The translations under genes were made by a program, and so were the position numbers. The notes below the pieces were generated by a model. The model saw nothing but the letters and a program-made list of their open reading frames with translations. It did no database searches and was not told the origin of the DNA. A DNA stretch of 64,000 bases. It comes from Actinomycetota bacterium. GTDB taxonomy: Bacteria > Actinomycetota > Actinomycetes > Nanopelagicales > Nanopelagicaceae. Positions 24,899 through 33,064 of the stretch are shown here, in pieces; position 1 is the stretch's first letter, and each line of letters starts with the position of its first letter. The stretch covers positions 78,135 through 142,134 of the forward strand of contig VGBW01000003.1 in assembly GCA_016870365.1 (NCBI GenBank), given 5' to 3'.

Positions 24899-25650
24899 TA
24901 ATTCGTTGCCGGCAACCTCAAGCGATAGCCAACTCCACGAACGGTGTGGATAAGGGGTGGCTCAATCTGGTCGATTTTCTTACGAAGATAAGAGATATAG
25001 GTCTCCACAATTCCTGCATCGCCACGGAAGTCATACTGCCAGACATGATCAAGAATCTGGGACTTTGAAACCACGCGGTCGGCATTAATCATCAAGTATC
25101 TAAGAAGGATAAACTCTGTTGGAGAGAGGTCAATCAGGTTGCCAGCGCGACGAACTTCATGGGTTGCCTCATTTAATTCTAGATCGGCAAAGGAAATAAG
25201 CCCGGCATTAATTGATGTTTCAATAACTCCGGTTCTGCGCAAAAGAGCACGCAGGCGGGCCACGAGCTCCTCAAGGCTAAATGGCTTTGTGACATAGTCA
25301 TCGCCACCAAGAGTCAATCCTTTGATTTTGTCTTCCGTTGTGTCCTTAGCAGTTAAGAATAGGACACCTACATCTTGTCCTTCTGCGCGCAGTTTCTTAC
25401 ATACCTCAAAACCATCTAGATCTGGAAGCATCACATCAAGGATGAGTGCGTGGGGCTTAAACTCCTTAGCAACTCGCAAAGCTTCAGCACCGCTTGCGGC
25501 AATACGAACTTCAAAACCTACAAAGCGCAGGCTGGTAGTTATGAGCTCACTGATGCTCTTTTCATCATCAACGACTAGGACCTTTTGGGCCTTAGCTTCA
25601 TTACCGGCGGACATAGAAGGCTCTTTCTTGGCTAGAACTGTTGAATTCAT
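24898..25650 (-). CDS. OmpR-family response regulator
   Basis: DNA-binding partner of the kinase downstream. Receiver domain (about residues 23-135) with acidic pair DDE, phospho-acceptor Asp in LILDVMLPDLDG and conserved Lys in YVTKPFSLEELVARL; then a winged-helix domain (~150-245) with SPTEFILLRYLM and HTVRGVGYRLR. 250 aa includes an extra ~22-residue N-terminal tail. I keep the ATG at 25650 because GAGGTGA lies 7 nt upstream; ATG at 25614 is an alternative. Divergent from dnaK with a 235-nt control region. Confidence 0.93.
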   Translation of the reverse strand: MNSTVLAKKEPSMSAGNEAKAQKVLVVDDEKSISELITTSLRFVGFEVRIAASGAEALRVAKEFKPHALILDVMLPDLDGFEVCKKLRAEGQDVGVLFLTAKDTTEDKIKGLTLGGDDYVTKPFSLEELVARLRALLRRTGVIETSINAGLISFADLELNEATHEVRRAGNLIDLSPTEFILLRYLMINADRVVSKSQILDHVWQYDFRGDAGIVETYISYLRKKIDQIEPPLIHTVRGVGYRLRLPATN

Positions 25651-25788
25651 CTCTAATCACCTCGGCGCCCATCCTCTAAGGCTTACTTTAGAACTTCCTG
25701 AGAAGTAGCTGGGTTAAAGGGGCGAATTTAGGCCCACACTTATGTACGGGAATAGAAAGGGGTCTATATGGGTTCTGGCTAGAGCAAT

Positions 25789-25809
25789 ATTGAGCCGCCT
25801 TGACTCAAT
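25789..25809 (+). promoter_or_regulatory. HAIR element 1 (HspR operator) of the dnaK operon
   Basis: ATTGAGC-N7-ACTCAAT fits the HspR-associated inverted repeat CTTGAGT-N7-ACTCAAG, including the exact 7-nt spacer. It lies 77 nt before dnaK, and the operon encodes HspR itself, implying autoregulated heat-shock repression. Confidence 0.85.
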
Positions 25810-25811
25810 CT

Positions 25812-25832
25812 TTTGACCATAGGGGGCTCAAT
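25812..25832 (+). promoter_or_regulatory. HAIR-like element 2, degenerate
   Basis: TTTGACC-N7-GCTCAAT, with the same 7-nt spacer, placed 23 bp centre to centre after element 1. The right half-site is good and the left is degenerate (TTGAC for TTGAG). Tandem sites would allow cooperative HspR binding. Confidence 0.55.
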
Positions 25833-25885
25833 GTTGGAGGGTTACCCCCTTGAAATCCAATAGATATTTGAAGGAGTAGAAAGAG

Positions 25886-27709
25886 ATGGCAAGAGCAGTC
25901 GGAATCGATCTGGGTACGACCAATAGCTGCGTATCCGTACTTGAAGGTGGCGAACCCACCGTTATTGCAAACGCTGAAGGAGCAAGAACCACCCCTTCAA
26001 TCGTGGCTTTTGCAAAAAATGGCGAAGTGTTGGTCGGAGAGGTCGCCAAGCGTCAAGCAGTCACCAACGTTGATCGCACCATCCGCTCAGTCAAGCGCCA
26101 TATGGGAACAAACTGGAATACCAGCATTGATGGCAAGAAATACACGGCCCAAGAAATCTCCGCTCGTATCTTGCAGAAATTAAAGCGAGATGCCGAAGCT
26201 TATCTGGGTGATACCGTAACTGATGCGGTTATTACGGTCCCAGCATATTTTAGTGATGCTCAACGCCAGGCAACTAAAGAAGCTGGCGAGATTGCAGGAC
26301 TTAATGTCCTTCGTATCATCAACGAGCCAACCTCCGCAGCTCTTGCCTATGGTTTAGATAAAGGTGACAAAGAGCAGACAATTTTAGTCTTTGACCTAGG
26401 TGGTGGAACATTCGATGTCTCACTTCTTGAAATCGGCGACGGGGTAGTAGAAGTCAAGGCAACTAATGGCGATAACCACCTTGGTGGAGATGACTGGGAT
26501 CAAGCACTAGTTGATTTCTTAGTCAAGACCTTTGCCGCCAAGAATGGCGTCGATCTAGCAAAAGATAAGATGGCGATGCAGCGTGTGAGAGAGGCTGCCG
26601 AGAAGGCCAAGATTGAACTTTCATCTTCACAGCAGACTTCAATCAACCTTCCATACATCACAGTAGACGCTGAGAAGAATCCCTTGTTTCTAGATGAAAC
26701 AATTACTAGAGCTCAATTCCAAGCAATGACCGCAGATCTTCTTGATCGTTGCCGTCGCCCGTTCCAATTAGTTCTAAAAGACGCGGGCGTTCCAATCGCC
26801 AATATTCATCATGTAGTTCTAGTCGGTGGCTCGACTCGTATGCCAGCTGTAGTTGATCTAGTTAAAGAGCTAACCGACGGGAAAGAGCCAAATAAAGGCG
26901 TAAACCCTGATGAGGTCGTCGCCGTTGGTGCCAGCCTTCAAGCCGGTGTTATCAAGGGAGAAGTTAAGGATGTCCTTCTTCTTGATGTAACCCCGCTCTC
27001 CCTTGGCATCGAAACCAAGGGTGGGATCATGACCAAGTTGATTGAACGTAACACCACGATTCCAACTAAGCGCTCTGAGATCTTTACTACCGCTGATGAC
27101 AATCAGCCAGCAGTACAGATTCAAGTCTTCCAAGGCGAGCGTGAGATGGCTGCTTACAACAAGCGCTTAGGGATGTTCGAACTAACCGGAATTGCTCCAG
27201 CGCCACGTGGGATTCCTCAGATCGAGGTGACCTTTGATATCGATGCCAACGGAATTGTTCATGTCTCCGCCAAGGATCTTGGAACCGGAAAGGCCCAGAG
27301 CATGACTATCTCGGGTGGCTCTGCTCTTCCCAAAGAAGAGATTGAGCGGATGATGCGCGATGCTGAATCACACGCTGATGAAGATAAGCAGCGCCGTGAT
27401 GAGGCAGAGACTCGCAACACTGGTGATTCTCTGGTCTATCAGACTGAGAAGTTCCTAAAAGATAACTCTGAGAGACTCAATGAAGGTGAAGCTGCTACCA
27501 AGAAAACCGAAGTTGAGAGTGCGATGGCAGAGCTAAAGAAACTTCTTGAAGGCGCAGATTATGCAAGCATCAAGAGCGCAACCACAAAGCTATCTGAGGT
27601 TAGCCAGCAATTAGGAGCAGTCCTCTACGCAGCCAATGCCGCAAAGACTGAAGCGCCAAAAGGTGATGATGGCGTAGAAGATGCTGAGATCATTGATGAA
27701 AGCAAGTAA
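25886..27709 (+). CDS. dnaK: Molecular chaperone DnaK (Hsp70)
   Basis: ATP-dependent folding chaperone. The 607-aa protein starts [22 protein letters not shown]. It has the ATPase signatures [17 protein letters not shown] and [12 protein letters not shown] and a substrate domain with [18 protein letters not shown]. The C-terminal tail is short, acidic and ends [15 protein letters not shown] good Shine-Dalgarno sequence (GAAGGAG) precedes the ATG. First gene of dnaK-grpE-dnaJ-hspR under two HAIR-type operators. Confidence 0.98.
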   Translation: MARAVGIDLGTTNSCVSVLEGGEPTVIANAEGARTTPSIVAFAKNGEVLVGEVAKRQAVTNVDRTIRSVKRHMGTNWNTSIDGKKYTAQEISARILQKLKRDAEAYLGDTVTDAVITVPAYFSDAQRQATKEAGEIAGLNVLRIINEPTSAALAYGLDKGDKEQTILVFDLGGGTFDVSLLEIGDGVVEVKATNGDNHLGGDDWDQALVDFLVKTFAAKNGVDLAKDKMAMQRVREAAEKAKIELSSSQQTSINLPYITVDAEKNPLFLDETITRAQFQAMTADLLDRCRRPFQLVLKDAGVPIANIHHVVLVGGSTRMPAVVDLVKELTDGKEPNKGVNPDEVVAVGASLQAGVIKGEVKDVLLLDVTPLSLGIETKGGIMTKLIERNTTIPTKRSEIFTTADDNQPAVQIQVFQGEREMAAYNKRLGMFELTGIAPAPRGIPQIEVTFDIDANGIVHVSAKDLGTGKAQSMTISGGSALPKEEIERMMRDAESHADEDKQRRDEAETRNTGDSLVYQTEKFLKDNSERLNEGEAATKKTEVESAMAELKKLLEGADYASIKSATTKLSEVSQQLGAVLYAANAAKTEAPKGDDGVEDAEIIDESK

Positions 27710-28176
27710 TGAGCGAGGAGATAAACACTGAAGCAGTAGCAGATGAGGCGGTAACTGAGGTAATCGACCCAGTTACTGCCTTAACGCAAGATCTTCAGAG
27801 GTTGCAGGCTGAGTTCGCTAACTACCGCAAAAGGATTGAGCGCGATAGGGCGCTAGCCAGTGAAGTAGTTGCTTCAAGCGTCCTATTTGAGTTCTTAGCC
27901 ATTCTTGATGATCTAGATCGAGCTGAGTCTCACGGTGAGCTAAGTGGGGGGTTTAGAGCGGTTGCTGAGCAAATCATAGCGACCACCACCAGACTTGGTT
28001 TAGAGAGATACGGACAAGCCCCAGATCTTTTCAACCCCAATATCCATGAGGCGCTACTTCATGAAACCTCAAGTGACGTTAAAGAAACAACTGTGACAAA
28101 GATCTTGCAGCCAGGGTATAAATACAAAGAGCGAATCTTAAGACCTGCTCGAGTAGTGGTGGCCGACCCACAATAA
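27709..28176 (+). CDS. grpE: Nucleotide exchange factor GrpE
   Basis: Releases ADP from DnaK. The 155-aa protein has an acidic N-terminus, coiled-coil segment (about residues 25-60, LQRLQAEFANYRKRIERDR) and the beta domain with FNPNIHEALLHETSSD and PGYKYKERILRPARVVVA. It is shorter than the mycobacterial homologue, losing mainly N-terminal acidic sequence. ATG overlaps the dnaK stop by one base. Confidence 0.96.
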   Translation: MSEEINTEAVADEAVTEVIDPVTALTQDLQRLQAEFANYRKRIERDRALASEVVASSVLFEFLAILDDLDRAESHGELSGGFRAVAEQIIATTTRLGLERYGQAPDLFNPNIHEALLHETSSDVKETTVTKILQPGYKYKERILRPARVVVADPQ

Positions 28177-28178
28177 CT

Positions 28179-29078
28179 ATGGCAACTAAAGATCTATACG
28201 AGAAAGATTATTACGCCATTCTTGGTGTTGATAAGAAGGCTAATGCTGCCACAATCAAAAAGACCTATCGCTCCCTAGCCCGCGAACTCCATCCTGATAA
28301 GACTAGAGGAGATAAGAAGTTAGAGGATCGCTTCAAAGAAGTATCAGAGGCCTATGAGATCTTAAGTGATGATAAGAAGCGTGCCGAATACGATCAAGCT
28401 CGACAAGCTTTTCAATCCGGAGCATATAGCCAGGGCAAGCAATTCTCTGGTGACTTTAGTGACCTATTTGGTGGAGGCGGAGACATTTTCTCTCAAATCT
28501 TTACCGGCAGACGCGGCCCACGCAAGGGCCAAGATATCGAAACTGAAATCGCTATCTCTTTTCGCGATGCTTTATTTGGTAAAGAAATGGATCTAAAACT
28601 CTCTTCAGCAAATGTGGGCGCTGGGTCAATCACCATTCGAATACCAGCAGGCGTCTCTGATGGGTCGAAGGTTCGAATCAAGGGAAGAGGTGCGCCAGGT
28701 GAAGCTGGGCCTGGAGATCTATATGTCTTGGTTAACGTAATTGCCCATCCAGTATTCTCACGAAAGGGAGATAATCTCCTCTTAACTCTCCCGGTTTCTT
28801 TCACAGAAGCGGCCCTAGGCGCTGATATTTCACTTCCTACGATCAACGGCGATGACGTAAAGGTAAGAATTTCACCTGGTACACCGAATGGAAAAGTCTT
28901 GCGAGTAAAGGGCCGTGGAGTGAGGAAGGGAGTAAATGTCGGTGATCTCTTAGTCACCATTGATGTTCAAGTACCACAGAGAATCGATGGCAAGGCTAAG
29001 AGAGCGCTCGAGGAGTTCGCTCAAGCGACAAGGAATGAGAATTTAAGGTCTGAGTTCATGCAAAGAGCCAGAGTATGA
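28179..29078 (+). CDS. dnaJ: J-domain co-chaperone, DnaJ-like without zinc finger
   Basis: Delivers substrates to DnaK. Order: J domain (about residues 8-75) with HPD in RELHPDKTRG, a short Gly/Phe-rich linker ending DLFGGGGDIFSQIF, and two beta-barrel substrate domains. The zinc-finger repeats (CxxCxGxG) that separate these parts in class A DnaJ are absent; the protein contains no cysteine at all. At 299 aa it has class B (CbpA-like) architecture although it occupies the main dnaK operon. Overlaps hspR by 4 nt. Confidence 0.93.
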   Translation: MATKDLYEKDYYAILGVDKKANAATIKKTYRSLARELHPDKTRGDKKLEDRFKEVSEAYEILSDDKKRAEYDQARQAFQSGAYSQGKQFSGDFSDLFGGGGDIFSQIFTGRRGPRKGQDIETEIAISFRDALFGKEMDLKLSSANVGAGSITIRIPAGVSDGSKVRIKGRGAPGEAGPGDLYVLVNVIAHPVFSRKGDNLLLTLPVSFTEAALGADISLPTINGDDVKVRISPGTPNGKVLRVKGRGVRKGVNVGDLLVTIDVQVPQRIDGKAKRALEEFAQATRNENLRSEFMQRARV

Positions 29079-29458
29079 ATTCAGAGAGGGGCGATGAAGA
29101 ACTAGCGCTCTATGTGATTTCAGTAGCTGCTCAGTTATCTGGTCTCCACCCGCAGACCCTTCGCCAATACGATCGAATGGGCTTAGTCTCTCCATCTAGA
29201 GCCCAAGGCAGAGGTCGGCGTTATTCACTTCGTGATATTGCACTTCTAAGGAACGTTTCACGAATGGTTAGTGAGGGAATTAACTTAGCTGGAATCAAAC
29301 GAATAATTGAACTTGAATCTGCGATGTCAAATATGGCGATAGAGGTCGCCAAACTTAGAATCGAAGTAGATGCGCTGTTAGAGTCAAATCCAGAGAAAGC
29401 TCTAGTTGCTAGACGCCGAACAGAGTTGATTATTTACAATTCGCGCAAGAGTCTTTAG
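29075..29458 (+). CDS. hspR: Heat-shock repressor HspR (MerR family)
   Basis: Represses the dnaK operon by binding HAIR elements. The 127-aa protein has the MerR winged helix: YVISVAAQLSGLHPQTLRQYDRMGLVSPSR near residues 13-42, then RGRRYSLRDIALLRNVSRMVSEGINLAGIKRIIELE, followed by a short coiled coil. Position as last gene of the operon and two operator-like sites at its head make autoregulation near certain. In other actinobacteria HspR acts with DnaK as corepressor. Confidence 0.95.
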   Translation: MNSERGDEELALYVISVAAQLSGLHPQTLRQYDRMGLVSPSRAQGRGRRYSLRDIALLRNVSRMVSEGINLAGIKRIIELESAMSNMAIEVAKLRIEVDALLESNPEKALVARRRTELIIYNSRKSL

Positions 29459-29461
29459 GTT
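29456..29461 (+). promoter_or_regulatory. Putative -10 of a leaderless pyrE transcript
   Basis: TAGGTT, 6 nt before the pyrE GTG at 29468. Its first three bases are the hspR stop codon. This would uncouple pyrE from heat-shock control. Confidence 0.45.
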
Positions 29462-29467
29462 TGACTT

Positions 29468-30001
29468 GTGAGCGCGTGGGAAGAACTTAGATCAGAGATA
29501 CTAAGTAAGGCTGTAGTCCATGGGAAAGTTTTTCTCTCCTCGGGCATAGAAGCTGATTGTTACGTTGATCTTCGTCGTGTGACATTAGATTCTGCTGGTG
29601 CGCCACTAGTTGGTGAGGTAATGCTGGAACTAACCAAAGATTTAGATTTTGACGCAGTTGGTGGATTAACCCTGGGCGCAGATCCTGTGGCTACAGCGAT
29701 GATGCATGTGGCTGCTCAAAAGGGGCGAAAAATAGATGCTTTTGTGGTTAGAAAAGCCGAAAAAGCTCATGGCCTACAAAGGCGTATTGAGGGCCCAGAG
29801 GTCAAGGGCAGAAGAGTCCTAGCGGTTGAAGACACCTCGACAACTGGAGGGTCAGTAGTAACAGCAGTAGAAGCGCTCCGAGAAGCTGGAGCAATCGTTG
29901 TTAGCGTGGCAGTAATCGTTGAGCGTGGAGCTAGAGAGAGAGTTGAGTCAGCAGGTCTTAAATATCTAGCGGCCTATCAACTTAGTGATCTTGGCCTGTA
30001 G
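29468..30001 (+). CDS. pyrE: Orotate phosphoribosyltransferase
   Basis: Makes OMP from orotate and PRPP in pyrimidine synthesis. The 177-aa protein has the PRPP loop VLAVEDTSTTGGSVVTAVEAL near residues 118-138 and the flexible-loop VRKAEKAHGLQRRIEG near 97-112. Start GTG 29468, 9 nt after hspR. A transcript separate from the chaperone operon is suggested by TAGGTT at the expected distance. Overlaps the convergent DedA gene by 20 nt. Confidence 0.95.
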   Translation: MSAWEELRSEILSKAVVHGKVFLSSGIEADCYVDLRRVTLDSAGAPLVGEVMLELTKDLDFDAVGGLTLGADPVATAMMHVAAQKGRKIDAFVVRKAEKAHGLQRRIEGPEVKGRRVLAVEDTSTTGGSVVTAVEALREAGAIVVSVAVIVERGARERVESAGLKYLAAYQLSDLGL

Positions 30002-30626
30002 TACTTCTCCTCTTTCTATCTCTTAAGTATTCAATTGTAATTGGAGCAAGACTTAGGGCAATGATTAATGCAACTATTGGAAGCAGATACTTATCAACAA
30101 ATCCCTCTAGTTGCTCACCGAGCAGATACCCGGTGCTGATTAGGCTAACAGTCCAGATATAGCTACCAATAATGTTCCAGATAAAGAATTTTCTTGCCGA
30201 AACTCCAATAATTCCACAGAGTGGATTAATTATCGTCCTCACAAGTGGAATAAAACGAGAAAGAATCAAAGCTTTCCCTAAGCCATACTTCATCAACCAA
30301 CGTTCAGTCTGAGCCACTCGTTCTTGATTAAAGAATCTGGTATTAGGGCGATCAAAGAAGGGCCTTCCATACTTGGCCCCTAACCAATGGCCACACTGAG
30401 AACCGGCCGTTGCAGCAATCGGCGCCCAGATCATCAACTGCGTGTAACTGAGCTGATTACCAAATATCTCCTTTGCTGTTCCGGATGCTGCAATACCTGC
30501 CACAAATAGCAGAGAATCTCCAGGAAGGAACAAGCCAACAAGAAGCCCTGTTTCAATAAATAGAGTTGCCAAGACCCCAAGGGTTCCCAAAGTGGCGACT
30601 ATATCCTTGGCATCTAAGGGATTCAC
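29982..30626 (-). CDS. DedA/SNARE-associated family membrane protein
   Basis: Multi-pass membrane protein (214 aa). Visible are the family segments LFLPGDSLLFVAGI near residues 32-45, FFNQERVAQTERWLMKYG, and LILSRFIPLVRTIINPLCGI with the conserved Arg and Pro. DedA proteins help maintain membrane potential, and some recycle undecaprenyl phosphate or lipids; the precise role here is unknown. Start GTG 30626 with TAGGGT 6 nt upstream. Confidence 0.9.
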   Translation of the reverse strand: MNPLDAKDIVATLGTLGVLATLFIETGLLVGLFLPGDSLLFVAGIAASGTAKEIFGNQLSYTQLMIWAPIAATAGSQCGHWLGAKYGRPFFDRPNTRFFNQERVAQTERWLMKYGLGKALILSRFIPLVRTIINPLCGIIGVSARKFFIWNIIGSYIWTVSLISTGYLLGEQLEGFVDKYLLPIVALIIALSLAPITIEYLRDRKRRSTTGQDH

Positions 30627-30632
30627 AGCCTC

Positions 30633-30638
30633 ACCCTA
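30633..30638 (-). promoter_or_regulatory. Putative -10 of a leaderless DedA transcript
   Basis: TAGGGT on the minus strand, 6 nt before the GTG at 30626. Confidence 0.45.
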
Positions 30639-30732
30639 AAGGCTGGTTTTGAGCTTCTCCTTTTCTGGCCCCACCCACGCTCAAATTAGGTTTGGCAAGG
30701 GGTTTTGTGCCTAAACTGCGCCCCATTGTGCA

Positions 30733-30755
30733 CAGCGCCGAGGCAGGGGGCGCTG
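30733..30755 (+). other. Hairpin in the hppA leader
   Basis: CAGCGCC (30733-30739) pairs with GGCGCTG (30749-30755): 7 bp with a 9-nt purine-rich loop (GAGGCAGGG), ending 24 nt before the hppA ATG. It does not cover the GGAG ribosome site. Could be a leader structure or part of the divergent DedA/hppA control region. No known RNA family recognised. Confidence 0.4.
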
Positions 30756-30779
30756 ACCTGAGCAACCCAACGGAGAAAA

Positions 30780-33059
30780 ATGAGAGCCCTTTCAGCGACC
30801 AACTCACTCGTGCAGGTCACGGGTAGCAATCTCGAACTCGTCTATCTAGTTCTATCAGTTTCTCTAGTGGCCTTAGCTATCGCCTGGGCGCTTCGCTCAC
30901 AGGTCCTAGCAGCATCTAGCGGAACGCCAAAGATGCAAGAGATCGCAGCAGCGGTGCAAGAAGGAGCTGCGGCATATCTAGCCCGTCAATTTAAGACCCT
31001 CTCCTACTTTGTAGTTATCGTCTTTGTGCTTCTCTTCGCTCTGCCAGGAGATATGGATGTAAAGATTGGTAGATCGATATTCTTCATAATCGGCGCAGCA
31101 TTCTCAGCCACTGTGGGATATCAGGGAATGTGGCTTGCAGTGAGAGCAAATACCAGAGTTGCAGAAGCTGCTCGTCAAGGCTCTGCAGTAAATGCAGTGC
31201 AGATTGCTTTTAGAACCGGGGGAGTTGTTGGAATGCTCACCGTTGGTCTAGGACTTTTCGGCGCATCGCTTGTGGTGGTTCTCTATCAAGCAGATGCCCC
31301 AGCGGTGCTAGAGGGATTTGGGTTTGGCGCAGCGATGCTTGCGATGTTCATGCGCGTTGGTGGTGGAATCTTTACCAAGGCTGCTGATGTTGGGGCAGAT
31401 CTAGTTGGTAAAGTTGAAAGAAATATCCCTGAAGATGATCCAAGAAATGCCGCAACTATCGCCGATAACGTGGGAGATAACGTAGGTGATTGCGCCGGTA
31501 TGGCTGCTGATCTCTTTGAGTCATATGCTGTGACGCTAGTTGCAGCTTTGATTCTTGGTAAGGCTGGCTTCGGAGACATGGGTCTGGTCTATCCGCTAAT
31601 CGTTCCTGCGATCGGTATCCTGACTGCGATCCTAGGAATCTTCCTAACTCGCCTACGTAGTTCAGATAAGAGCGCAATGAGCGCAATTAGTCGCTCTTTC
31701 TATCTATCTGCACTTATTTCAGCAACCCTAGTTGGCTTTGCTACTTATACCTATCTACCAAGCACATTTGCAGCCCTTACTGGCCTTGATGCCGCATTCC
31801 AATCTGAGGCTTCGATAAACCCTAGAACCTTTGCATTTGGCGCAGTTGTTATTGGAATTGTCTTAGCCACCGCAATCCAGATGCTAACTGGCTTCTTTAC
31901 TGAAGTGGGTAAGCGTCCAGTTAACGACGTAGCGGCTTCTTCAAAGACTGGAGCAGCAACAGTAATTCTTGCTGGAGTATCAGTTGGTTTTGAATCAGCG
32001 GTCTTTTCAGCGTTGCTAGTTGCTGCTGGCGTATTTGGAGCATATCTGTTAGGTGGTGGAGTAATTGTACTTTCATTATTTGCCGTGGCCCTTGCTGGCT
32101 GTGGTCTCCTAACCACCGTTGGAGTCATTGTGGCGATGGATACATTCGGTCCGATTTCTGATAATGCTCAAGGCATCGCTGAGATGTCAGGAGATGTTAA
32201 AGGTGAGGGCGCAAAGATCCTCACTTCCCTTGACGCTGTTGGCAATAGCACCAAGGCAATCACTAAAGGAATTGCAATTGCCACCGCCGTTCTTGCCGCA
32301 ACTGCGCTCTTTGGTGCATTTACTGATGCGATCAAGACCTCGGTTCTTGATGCTGGCAAGGTAGTTGCAGATCAAGCATCCCAATTCCAAGGAGTACTTG
32401 ATGTTGCAGATCCTAGAAACTTAGTCGGGTTAATCATTGGCGCATCCGTGGTGTTTCTCTTCTCAGGTCTTGCCATCAATGCGGTCTCACGAGCAGCAGG
32501 TGCGGTGGTGATGGAGGTAAGGAATCAATTCAAACTCCACCCGGGAATCATGAGCGGAGGAGAGAAACCAGAGTATGGCCGTGTCGTTGATATCTGTACC
32601 CGTGATTCACTTCGTGAACTTGCAACCCCGGGCCTCCTTGCGGTCTTTGCTCCAATCGCTGTTGGCTTTGGTCTAGGAGTTGGAGCACTTGGCGCCTATT
32701 TGGCGGGCGCAATTGGCACCGGAACCTTGATGGCGGTATTTCTAGCTAACTCCGGTGGCGCTTGGGATAACGCTAAGAAGATGGTCGAAGATGGAAACTA
32801 TGGCGGCAAAGGATCTGATGCTCACGCTGCAACAGTCATCGGCGATACTGTTGGAGATCCTTTCAAAGATACCGCAGGGCCTGCAATTAATCCTCTCATC
32901 AAAGTGATGAACTTAGTTGGTCTTCTTGTAACTCCAGCAATTGTGATCTTCGCACTTGATGGCAATGAGAGAATCAGCCGGATTATTGCAGCGATTGCTG
33001 CAGCGATAATTATTGCGGCTCTAGTTCGTAGCCGTCGCTCCTCAACGATGATTGGCTAA
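30780..33059 (+). CDS. hppA: K+-independent H+-translocating pyrophosphatase
   Basis: Membrane pump that couples pyrophosphate hydrolysis to proton export, saving energy from biosynthetic PPi. The 759-aa protein has ~16 helices. The active-site loops are DVGADLVGKVERNIPEDDPR near residues 201-220, NVGDNVGDCAGMAADLFESY, and the C-terminal GGAWDNAKKMVEDG / DTVGDPFKDTAGP. At the diagnostic site GNSTKA the residue is Lys492, which marks the K+-independent proton-pumping class. GGAG precedes the ATG. topA follows 5 nt later and may be co-transcribed. Confidence 0.96.
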   Translation: MRALSATNSLVQVTGSNLELVYLVLSVSLVALAIAWALRSQVLAASSGTPKMQEIAAAVQEGAAAYLARQFKTLSYFVVIVFVLLFALPGDMDVKIGRSIFFIIGAAFSATVGYQGMWLAVRANTRVAEAARQGSAVNAVQIAFRTGGVVGMLTVGLGLFGASLVVVLYQADAPAVLEGFGFGAAMLAMFMRVGGGIFTKAADVGADLVGKVERNIPEDDPRNAATIADNVGDNVGDCAGMAADLFESYAVTLVAALILGKAGFGDMGLVYPLIVPAIGILTAILGIFLTRLRSSDKSAMSAISRSFYLSALISATLVGFATYTYLPSTFAALTGLDAAFQSEASINPRTFAFGAVVIGIVLATAIQMLTGFFTEVGKRPVNDVAASSKTGAATVILAGVSVGFESAVFSALLVAAGVFGAYLLGGGVIVLSLFAVALAGCGLLTTVGVIVAMDTFGPISDNAQGIAEMSGDVKGEGAKILTSLDAVGNSTKAITKGIAIATAVLAATALFGAFTDAIKTSVLDAGKVVADQASQFQGVLDVADPRNLVGLIIGASVVFLFSGLAINAVSRAAGAVVMEVRNQFKLHPGIMSGGEKPEYGRVVDICTRDSLRELATPGLLAVFAPIAVGFGLGVGALGAYLAGAIGTGTLMAVFLANSGGAWDNAKKMVEDGNYGGKGSDAHAATVIGDTVGDPFKDTAGPAINPLIKVMNLVGLLVTPAIVIFALDGNERISRIIAAIAAAIIIAALVRSRRSSTMIG

Positions 33060-33064
33060 ATCAT

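Noticed and set aside
30660..30779. A known riboswitch upstream of hppA
   Set aside because: Apart from one 7-bp hairpin I could not match the conserved cores of any riboswitch class I know.
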